Shown piece by piece: positions 1-4,563 of a stretch of 5,025 bases of DNA. Origin of the DNA: Gp6-AA40 sp035649395 (GTDB lineage Bacteria; Acidobacteriota; Vicinamibacteria; Vicinamibacterales; UBA2999); contig DASRJR010000141.1 in the NCBI GenBank assembly GCA_035649395.1, positions 1 through 5,025 on the forward strand, given 5' to 3'. Position 1 is the stretch's first letter. Every line of letters begins with the position of its first letter. The position numbers and the translations under genes are program-made. The notes under the pieces were generated by a model. That model ran no database searches and was not told the DNA's origin. It worked only from the letters and a program-made list of their open reading frames with translations.

Positions 1-123
1 GCCGCGCACGACGCTGAAGATCGCGGCGTTGGCGCCGATGCCGAGCGCCAGCGTCAGCACTACGGTGAGCGTGAGGCCCTTCGCTCTCCCGAGGGATCGC
101 ACGGCGAGCCGGAAGTCAGTCAT
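1..123 (-). CDS. ADOP-type ABC transporter permease (MacB/FtsX family), N-terminal fragment
   Basis: Only the first 41 codons lie in the window; the rest continues past the left edge. The translation begins MTDFRLAVRSLGRAKG and runs into a hydrophobic stretch containing LTLALGIGANAAIFSVV. This is the hallmark N-terminus of the large duplicated permeases related to MacB/FtsX that are abundant in Acidobacteriota (the ADOP family): a short amphipathic segment, then the first membrane helix with the LGIGAN(A/T)AIFS signature. Family members are inner-membrane proteins with periplasmic domains and are thought to act in ABC-type export; their substrates are mostly unknown. The start at 123 is preferred because GGGGA precedes it by about six bases and it gives the usual short N-terminus. 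An in-frame ATG at 135 would add four residues but has no visible ribosome site. No PadR-type regulator gene, often seen beside such permeases, is present here. The family call is confident; the function is not. Confidence 0.85.
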   Translation of the reverse strand, partial: MTDFRLAVRSLGRAKGLTLTVVLTLALGIGANAAIFSVVRG

Positions 124-214
124 GAGATTCCCCATGGAGCAGAGCTTTGCGCGGGTCGCGCCTCATAGACAAGGACATTGTGGCCACCAAATCTGCCAAA
201 CACAGCGCCTTTGC

Positions 215-235
215 GCCGGGCCTGGAAGGCCCGGC
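215..235 (-). terminator. GC-rich hairpin just after the DoxX-like gene
   Basis: A perfect 9-bp inverted repeat (GCCGGGCCT at 215-223, AGGCCCGGC at 227-235) with a three-base loop abuts the stop codon of the DoxX-like gene on the minus strand. The position fits a transcription terminator separating that gene from the permease. However, the bases after the stem (GCAAAGG) contain no T-run, so it is not a textbook intrinsic terminator. It may instead pause polymerase or protect the RNA end. The rest of 124-214 holds no gene I can support and no clear promoter. Confidence 0.45.
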
Positions 236-613
236 CTACACGGCTCGCGTTTCGGCGTGGGAGTACCGGCCGTAGGCGATCGACGAAGCCAGCAGACCGA
301 CCGTCAGTGGGACCAGCGCCGGGGCAGTCTGCCCACCCATCGCAGTGATGACCGTCGCCCCCGCCATGATGACCACCAGCCCCGCGGCGGCCAGCGGCGT
401 CAGGACGGGACGAACCTTGAAGAGTCCGGGCAGGATCAGGCCAAGGGCACCAAGGGTCTCCACTACGCCGATGAACCGGAGGAATGGTCCGGGCAGATCG
501 ACCGGGCCGGCCATCGCTTCGATCGGGAGGATCAGCTTCATCACGCCCGCAAACAGGAACAGCGCTGCCAGGAGGGCCTGCACAATCCACAAAACCGTGT
601 TGAGTCGTCGCAT
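236..613 (-). CDS. DoxX-like small membrane protein
   Basis: This is a 125-residue integral membrane protein with four predicted helices at about residues 6-27, 44-63, 69-93 and 98-114. The first helix carries the DoxX-type pattern ALFLFAGVMKL. The second begins RFIGVVETLGALGLILP with a buried Glu at residue 52, as in DoxX-like family proteins. The length matches the family's usual 110-140 residues. DoxX-like proteins are poorly understood; some are linked to thiosulfate:quinone oxidoreductase or to redox-stress complexes, but no specific reaction can be assigned here. The ATG start is well supported by AAGGGAGA five bases upstream. The gene appears to be a single-gene unit: a hairpin follows the stop and a candidate ECF-type promoter (636-662) precedes it with a leader of only about 15-20 bases. 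That promoter is shared with the DGPF-SDR fusion gene elsewhere in the window. Confidence 0.88.
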   Translation of the reverse strand: MRRLNTVLWIVQALLAALFLFAGVMKLILPIEAMAGPVDLPGPFLRFIGVVETLGALGLILPGLFKVRPVLTPLAAAGLVVIMAGATVITAMGGQTAPALVPLTVGLLASSIAYGRYSHAETRAV

Positions 614-618
614 TGTCT

Positions 619-626
619 TCTCCCTT
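619..626 (-). promoter_or_regulatory. Ribosome binding site of the DoxX-like gene
   Basis: On the minus strand, AAGGGAGA ends five bases before the ATG at 613. This is a strong Shine-Dalgarno match at normal spacing and fixes the start codon. Confidence 0.75.
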
Positions 627-635
627 CACTGACAC

Positions 636-662
636 GTCGAACGACCTTCGCGATATTCGACA
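636..662 (-). promoter_or_regulatory. Putative ECF42-type promoter of the DoxX-like gene
   Basis: Reading the minus strand, TGTCGA (662-657) is followed after exactly 17 bases by CGAC (639-636). This fits the -35 TGTCGA and -10 CGA/TC pattern that I recall for ECF42-group sigma factors. Transcription would begin near 629, leaving a short leader that contains the ribosome site at 619-626. The same element, with identical spacing, lies before the DGPF-SDR gene at 4492-4518. The two 29-bp blocks (634-662 and 4490-4518) agree at 21 positions, including the outer TGTCGA and the inner CGTTCGACGT. No sigma factor gene is in the window, so assignment to ECF42 is inference. Confidence 0.6.
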
Positions 663-686
663 AGTGGATGCTAGGATTCCGGGCAC

Positions 687-1703
687 ATGCGCCTGAGCCC
701 CCGCGTGCCCAAAGCTGCCGTTGTCCTGGGGGTTGTCCTCTGGGCGGCGGCCAACCTCAGCCTCACGGCTCAGCGGCCCGGAGCTCCGCCGACCGCCTCA
801 GGTGGTCTCGAGGTGCTTCAGCTCCGTCCGAATTTCTTCATGATTGCCGGGGCGGGCGGGCATATCGCCGTTCAGACCGGCGAGGACGGCGTGGTCCTCG
901 TCGATGCCGGCCTCGCGGCGAGATCTGACGACGTCCTTGCTGCGATCCGGAAGCTGACGACGCAACCCATTCGCTACATCATCAGCACCAGCGCCGATGC
1001 CGATCACGTCGGCGGCAACGAGGCACTGTCGAAGGCGGGGCAAACGCTGTTCACGGCCGCTGGATCGATCGCGTTGCCGGGTAACTTCCTGGGCGGCGCG
1101 GCGTCGATCCTCGCGGCCGAGCGAGTGCTGGCCCGCATGAGCGCGCCGACTGGCCAGGCCGCACCGTTTCCGGCGGCGGCGCTACCGACCGAGACGTTCG
1201 ATCATCCGCGAAAGTATCTCTATCTCAACGGCGAGGGCATCGAGGTGCTGCACCAGCCTGCGGCGCACACTGATGGCGATGCCGTCGTGTTCTTTCGGCG
1301 GTCCGACGTCGTCGTGGCGGGCGACGTCCTCGACACCCGACAGTTCCCCGTGATCGACGTCGCGAAGGGCGGCAGCATCAACGGCGAGATTGCCGCGCTG
1401 AATCGCATCGTCGATCTCGCCATTCCGTCAGTGCCGATCGTCTCGCGCGAAGCCGGCACGCTGGTGATTCCCGGCCACGGCCGTGTCTGCGATCAGACCG
1501 ATGTCGTCGAGTATCGAGACATGGTGACGATCGTTCGTGATCGCGTTCGCGATCTCATGGCGGCCCGCATGACGCTCGATCAAGTCAAGGCGGCGTCACC
1601 GGCCCGCGGCTACACGCGCCGATACGGCGGCGAATCGGGCGCATGGACGACGAACCAGTTCGTCGAGGCGGTGTATCAAAGCCTGATGAAGGAGAAGTCA
1701 TGA
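687..1703 (+). CDS. Exported MBL-fold metallo-hydrolase with altered zinc site 1
   Basis: This 338-residue protein has a likely Sec signal peptide: Arg/Lys near the N-terminus, a hydrophobic core at about 10-27 and a probable cut after LTA at residue 28, so it should act outside the cytoplasm. The mature part is a metallo-beta-lactamase fold. It shows the early strands with VVLVDAG (69-75), the metal loop TSADADHVGG (101-110), AHTDGD with His194, AGDVLD with Asp213, and PGHG with His264. In the usual HxHxDH loop the two histidines are replaced by Ser102 and Asp104, while Asp106 and His107 remain. Zinc site 2 (Asp106, His107, Asp213, His264) is therefore intact and site 1 keeps only His194. 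The substrate cannot be read from the sequence; hydrolysis of an ester, thioester or lactam is possible. The ATG start has AGGA about ten bases upstream. It is the first gene of a coupled operon with the two following genes. Confidence 0.88.
   Translation: MRLSPRVPKAAVVLGVVLWAAANLSLTAQRPGAPPTASGGLEVLQLRPNFFMIAGAGGHIAVQTGEDGVVLVDAGLAARSDDVLAAIRKLTTQPIRYIISTSADADHVGGNEALSKAGQTLFTAAGSIALPGNFLGGAASILAAERVLARMSAPTGQAAPFPAAALPTETFDHPRKYLYLNGEGIEVLHQPAAHTDGDAVVFFRRSDVVVAGDVLDTRQFPVIDVAKGGSINGEIAALNRIVDLAIPSVPIVSREAGTLVIPGHGRVCDQTDVVEYRDMVTIVRDRVRDLMAARMTLDQVKAASPARGYTRRYGGESGAWTTNQFVEAVYQSLMKEKS
1689..1694 (+). promoter_or_regulatory. Ribosome binding site inside the end of the MBL gene
   Basis: AAGGAG lies within the last codons of the MBL-fold gene, five bases before the ATG at 1700. 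It decides the start of the second operon gene: the frame is also open upstream to an ATG at 1643, but that start would sit deep in the preceding gene and would spoil the signal peptide. Confidence 0.75.
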
Positions 1704-2458
1704 CGCGGCGCGTGCCGCCGATCGCCGCGATGCTCGCGCTCGCGGCGCTCGCCGGCGATGGATCCGCCTATGGGCAGGGTCGCGGTGCGCCTCCGCCGCC
1801 ATCCGCGAAGGCATCCGCTCCGCTCGACCTCACCGGGTACTGGGTCTCTGTGGTCAACGAGGACTGGCGGTTTCGGATGATCACGCCAGCCAAGGGCGAC
1901 TACGGTGGCATTCCGATTACGAAGGAAGCGCTGCAGCTCGTCAACGCCTGGAATCCGTCGGCAGACGAAGCGGCCGGCGAGCAGTGCAAGTCGTACGGTG
2001 CCGCCGCCATCATGCGCGTGCCTGGACGCATCCATGTCACGTGGCAGGACGACGAGACCCTAAAAGTCGACACCGATGCGGGCACGCAGACGCGTCTCTT
2101 CCGGTTTGGTCCTGCGCGTGCTGCGACGGGGCAGCCGACGTGGCAAGGAACCTCGGCGGCGCGATGGGAAGCGGCTGGCGGGCGCGGCGGCGCTCCGGCC
2201 AGCGGCTCGTTGACCGTCGTCACCACGAACATGCGAGCGGGCTACTTGCGCAAGAACGGCGTGCCGTACAGCGAGAACGCGCGAGTGACCGAGTACTTCG
2301 ACGTGGCGCCGCAGGGCCAGGACGGCCGTCTCCTGGTGGTGACCACCGTTGTCGACGATCCGCGATATCTGTCGCAGCCGTTCATCGTCAGCTCGCATTT
2401 CAAGAAGGAGCCGGACGGATCCAAATGGGATCCGACGCCGTGTTCAGCCACATGGTGA
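1700..2458 (+). CDS. Exported protein of unknown function, paralogue of the next gene
   Basis: This 252-residue protein has a signal-like N-terminus: basic residues at 3-4, a hydrophobic core at about 8-19 and a probable cut near residues 23-26 (GSAYG/QG). A Gly/Pro-rich linker (27-41) follows. The mature part starts at DLTGYW (43-48) and appears beta-rich with no catalytic motif that I recognise. It is clearly related to the next gene. Shared landmarks are DL(T/V)G(Y/S)W, G(I/L)P(I/L), (E/R)QC with Cys96, the RAGYLRKNG block (179-187), VVDDPRYLSQPFI (217-229) and Cys248 near the C-terminus. The two conserved cysteines could form a disulfide in an exported protein. The start overlaps the MBL stop by four bases (ATGA) and has its own ribosome site, so the two are co-translated. 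I have seen this kind of protein in Acidobacteriota without a function; none is assigned here. Confidence 0.85.
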   Translation: MTRRVPPIAAMLALAALAGDGSAYGQGRGAPPPPSAKASAPLDLTGYWVSVVNEDWRFRMITPAKGDYGGIPITKEALQLVNAWNPSADEAAGEQCKSYGAAAIMRVPGRIHVTWQDDETLKVDTDAGTQTRLFRFGPARAATGQPTWQGTSAARWEAAGGRGGAPASGSLTVVTTNMRAGYLRKNGVPYSENARVTEYFDVAPQGQDGRLLVVTTVVDDPRYLSQPFIVSSHFKKEPDGSKWDPTPCSATW

Positions 2459-3339
2459 TGAGCAGGCGTCTCGGCGTGCTGTTGTTGTTGCTGGTGGCAT
2501 GGTCACCGAGCTCGTCGTTCGCCCAGATCGATCTGGTCGGCTCGTGGGCGGCCCGGAACACTGAGGACATCTCGCGCGACTCGTATCCGGTCGACTACGT
2601 CGGGCTGCCGCTCAACGACGAGGGGCGCACGCGCGCACTCGCCTACAACGAATCGCAGCTCGCGATGATCGAGCGGCAGTGCGAGGGCTGGCCGCAGTTC
2701 TATTTCGTGCAGGGGCCGTTCGGACTCCGGATCTGGAGTGACACCGAACCGGTGAAGGGCACGACGATCTCGTACACGATCGGTGCGTGGGAGGATCGCG
2801 CACCGATGACGATTTGGATGGACGGCCGGTCGCACCCATCTGAATACGCCGAACACACGCGCGGCGGCTTCACCACAGGTCGTTGGGAAGGCAACACGCT
2901 GGTCGCGTACACCACGCACATGAAGGCAGGGTTCCTGCGCAAGAACGGACCGCCGAGCAGCGATCGCGCGACCATGACGTCGCGCTTCTATCGACACGGC
3001 GACATCCTCACCGTCCTGAGCGTCGTCGAGGATCCCGTCTATCTCGCTGAGCCGCACATCATGTCGAAGAGCTTTCAGCTCGCGACGGCACCGATCCTGC
3101 CAGTCGGTCCACCGTGTGTGACGACGTTCGAGGGACGGCCCCCTGGCGAGAGCGTCCCGCACTACGTGCCCGAGAAGAATCCGTTTGTCGGCGAGATGAC
3201 GACGCGCTTTCACATCCCGCCGGACGCCGTGCTCGGTCGTCCAGAGACGCTGTATCCGGAGTACAGAAAGAAGATCAAATCGACCTACGTTCCGCCAGAG
3301 CCGTGTAAGCGGAACTGCGGTCCTGTGCCCGCGCGCTAG
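2458..3339 (+). CDS. Exported protein of unknown function, third gene of the MBL operon
   Basis: This 293-residue protein has a convincing signal peptide: MSRR, then a leucine-rich core (5-15) and a cut after SFA at residue 22, giving a mature protein that begins QIDLVGSW. The body parallels the upstream gene: GLPLNDEG (49-56), RQC with Cys75, GRWEGNTLVAYTTHMKAGF (141-159) continuing into LRKNG, VVEDPVYLAEPHI (189-201) and Cys220. It then carries a tail of about 70 residues absent from its paralogue. The tail is rich in Pro and Tyr, contains NPFVGEMTTRF and YPEYRKKIK, and ends with a CKRNC pair (Cys283, Cys287). The start at 2458 shares one base with the preceding stop (TGATG), which suggests translational coupling. 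An in-frame ATG at 2452 would add MV and overlap by seven bases. Neither start has a strong ribosome site of its own. The function is unknown; co-expression with an exported MBL-fold enzyme suggests a shared extracytoplasmic task. Confidence 0.85.
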   Translation: MSRRLGVLLLLLVAWSPSSSFAQIDLVGSWAARNTEDISRDSYPVDYVGLPLNDEGRTRALAYNESQLAMIERQCEGWPQFYFVQGPFGLRIWSDTEPVKGTTISYTIGAWEDRAPMTIWMDGRSHPSEYAEHTRGGFTTGRWEGNTLVAYTTHMKAGFLRKNGPPSSDRATMTSRFYRHGDILTVLSVVEDPVYLAEPHIMSKSFQLATAPILPVGPPCVTTFEGRPPGESVPHYVPEKNPFVGEMTTRFHIPPDAVLGRPETLYPEYRKKIKSTYVPPEPCKRNCGPVPAR

Positions 3340-3345
3340 GAATGT

Positions 3346-3398
3346 AAGGGGGTCGGGAGTCATTTTACGGTTTTCGAAAAATGACTCCCGACCCCCTT
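3346..3398. repeat. Perfect 21-bp palindromic (REP-like) repeat, probable bidirectional terminator
   Basis: The arms 3346-3366 and 3378-3398 are perfect reverse complements (21 bp) around an 11-base loop, 3367-3377. The core is GGGGGTCGGGAGTCATTTT. The element begins six bases after the stop of the plus-strand operon and is followed by TTTT on the plus strand, so it could terminate that operon. It also covers the final 12 codons and the stop of the minus-strand DGPF-SDR gene. Such a long, exact palindrome between convergent genes is typical of dispersed REP-like elements mobilised by Y1/RAYT transposases. I cannot count genomic copies from here, and no transposase gene lies in the window. Confidence 0.8.
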
Positions 3399-4445
3399 TT
3401 CCACCGGCTCGAAGCCGAGCTCGCGGCGCGCTTTCTCGATTGACACCGCACCATCGTCATCGGCGATGTTGTAGATCCCAGGCGCGCCGCGCGTGAGCGC
3501 GAGCATCGCGGCGTGAGCGGCGTCGTCCACATGCAGCGCCGGACGCATGCGCGGGACATCGGACCACGTATCAGGTCCGTAGAAATAGCCATATCGAAGC
3601 ACGATGCCCTCGATGCCCGGCGTTTCGAGCACGGCCCGTTCGAGCGGCACGGCGCCGGTCGCCACACCACCAGTCATCACGGGATCGCTCTCAAGACGCG
3701 GACCATCTCCGGGTGCGTACAAGAACGCCACGCTCTGTGCGATCACGCGTGTGACGCCGGCGGCCCGCGCGGCGGCCATCAGGTTGGCCGTGCCTTCGAT
3801 GCGCAAGCGCGCGGTCCGCTCGAGCGTTGCCTCGAAGCCGGCCGCTCCTGGTGTGACCGGCAGATCGGTCAGCTGGTGGATGAGGATCGTCGGACGCGCG
3901 TCAGTGACCGCGCGCATTATCGCTTCGGCGTTCAAGACGTCGACGACGACCGGAGTCGCACCCTGTTGCTCGAGCCCTGATGCCTTCGCGGCCGAACGTG
4001 TGGTGCCAATGACGCTGTAGCCAGCCGCTCGCAGAAGCGGCACGAGCCTGCGACCGACGACGCCGGTCGCCCCTGCCAGAAAAACTGTCGTGGACATATC
4101 CTCGGCCTCGAGCACCTGACGGATCTCGAGCTCGACGTCGCCGTCCTCGAGCGGCCAGCGCTTCACCCACTCGACCGCCTCCTGCAGCGTTCTTGCTTGA
4201 ATCATCGTGAAACCGGCGATGAGCTCCTTTGCCTCGGTAAACGGTCCGTCGACGACCGTTCGTGTGCCACCGACGCTCTTGACCCGGGCGGCCCTGGAGC
4301 TCGGTTGAAGTCCGGCACCGTCGAGGAAGATCCCGGCTTTCGCCATTTCCTCGTTGTATCTCATCATCGCGGTGATCAGATCTGCGCTCGGCAGCTTGCC
4401 GGCTTCGGTGTCCTTGTCCGCCTTCCGAATAATCATGAATCTCAC
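3360..4445 (-). CDS. Fusion protein: YCII/DGPF domain plus SDR-type NAD(P)-binding domain
   Basis: One uninterrupted frame of 361 codons holds two domains. Residues 1-116 are a YCII-related DGPF-family domain, beginning RFMIIRKADKDTEAG, with DGPF at 66-69 and ending EIRQVLEAED. Residues 117 onward form an atypical SDR/NAD-dependent epimerase domain. It shows the nucleotide loop GATGVVG (125-131), AQSVAFLY with Ser238, VLRYGYFYGPDTW (282-294), HVDD (305-308), NIADDD and KARRELGFEP (338-347). A classical YxxxK motif is not evident. The DGPF domain normally ends as a separate protein; here it runs into the SDR Met117 without a linker. That Met (4097) could also serve as an internal start, with GAGG eight bases upstream. 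I chose GTG 4445 because it matches the family's M-R-F-M start and has GGGAG nine bases upstream; ATG 4454 abuts GGGAG and would add three residues. The last 12 residues (KGVGSHFSKTVK) come from the palindromic repeat. No substrate is known. Confidence 0.88.
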   Translation of the reverse strand: MRFMIIRKADKDTEAGKLPSADLITAMMRYNEEMAKAGIFLDGAGLQPSSRAARVKSVGGTRTVVDGPFTEAKELIAGFTMIQARTLQEAVEWVKRWPLEDGDVELEIRQVLEAEDMSTTVFLAGATGVVGRRLVPLLRAAGYSVIGTTRSAAKASGLEQQGATPVVVDVLNAEAIMRAVTDARPTILIHQLTDLPVTPGAAGFEATLERTARLRIEGTANLMAAARAAGVTRVIAQSVAFLYAPGDGPRLESDPVMTGGVATGAVPLERAVLETPGIEGIVLRYGYFYGPDTWSDVPRMRPALHVDDAAHAAMLALTRGAPGIYNIADDDGAVSIEKARRELGFEPVEKGVGSHFSKTVK

Positions 4446-4454
4446 GAGTCGCAT

Positions 4455-4459
4455 CTCCC
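4455..4459 (-). promoter_or_regulatory. Ribosome binding site of the DGPF-SDR gene
   Basis: GGGAG on the minus strand touches the ATG at 4454 directly, which is too close for initiation, but lies nine bases before the GTG at 4445. It therefore favours the GTG start, which also agrees with the family's usual N-terminus. Confidence 0.5.
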
Positions 4460-4491
4460 GGACCGAGCGCCTGTGGGCCTTCTATGGTGAC

Positions 4492-4518
4492 GTCGAACGG
4501 TCTTTCGGGGAATCGACA
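4492..4518 (-). promoter_or_regulatory. Putative ECF42-type promoter of the DGPF-SDR gene
   Basis: On the minus strand, TGTCGA (4518-4513) is followed after 17 bases by CGAC (4495-4492). This is the same arrangement as upstream of the DoxX-like gene and resembles the reported ECF42 promoter. DGPF-family genes are the characteristic targets of ECF42 sigma factors, so motif and gene content agree. The predicted transcript would start near 4485, giving a leader of about 40 bases to the GTG start. Confidence 0.68.
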
Positions 4519-4519
4519 C

Positions 4520-4531
4520 GCTCACGTGAGC
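4520..4531. promoter_or_regulatory. 12-bp perfect palindrome in a divergent intergenic region
   Basis: GCTCACGTGAGC is a perfect palindrome lying one base upstream of the -35 element of the DGPF-SDR promoter and about 33 bases before the GtrA-like start. Its placement would suit a dimeric regulator acting on either gene, but a palindrome of this length can occur by chance and no regulator is encoded nearby. Confidence 0.25.
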
Positions 4532-4563
4532 CGTTCTTGTCCCACTTCGCACCTTGGGAAGTG

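Noticed and set aside
672..677. TAGGAT as a -10 box for the MBL operon.
   Set aside because: No acceptable -35 hexamer lies 16-18 bases upstream and the box is only nine bases from the start codon. The operon promoter could not be located with confidence.
29..928. A 299-codon plus-strand open frame across the permease start, the DoxX-like gene and the MBL start.
   Set aside because: It runs antisense to the well-supported DoxX-like gene, is rich in Arg, Gly and Gln with no recognisable domain, and has no ribosome site. It is a by-product of high GC content.
2416..2434. Inverted repeat CGGATCC/GGATCCG with a five-base loop, 24 bases before the third operon gene.
   Set aside because: The stem is only 7 bp, lies in conserved coding sequence (DGSKWDP), and has no sign of a regulatory role. 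It is likely to be chance.
1984..2457. Upstream extension of the third operon gene to an ATG at 1984, giving 451 residues.
   Set aside because: The extra part overlaps the second gene in another frame, has no family similarity, and would bury the clear signal peptide that begins at 2458.
2503..3363. A 286-codon minus-strand open frame opposite the third operon gene.
   Set aside because: The composition is Arg-rich and low-complexity, no domain is visible, and the opposite strand encodes a signal peptide and a clear paralogue. It is a shadow frame.
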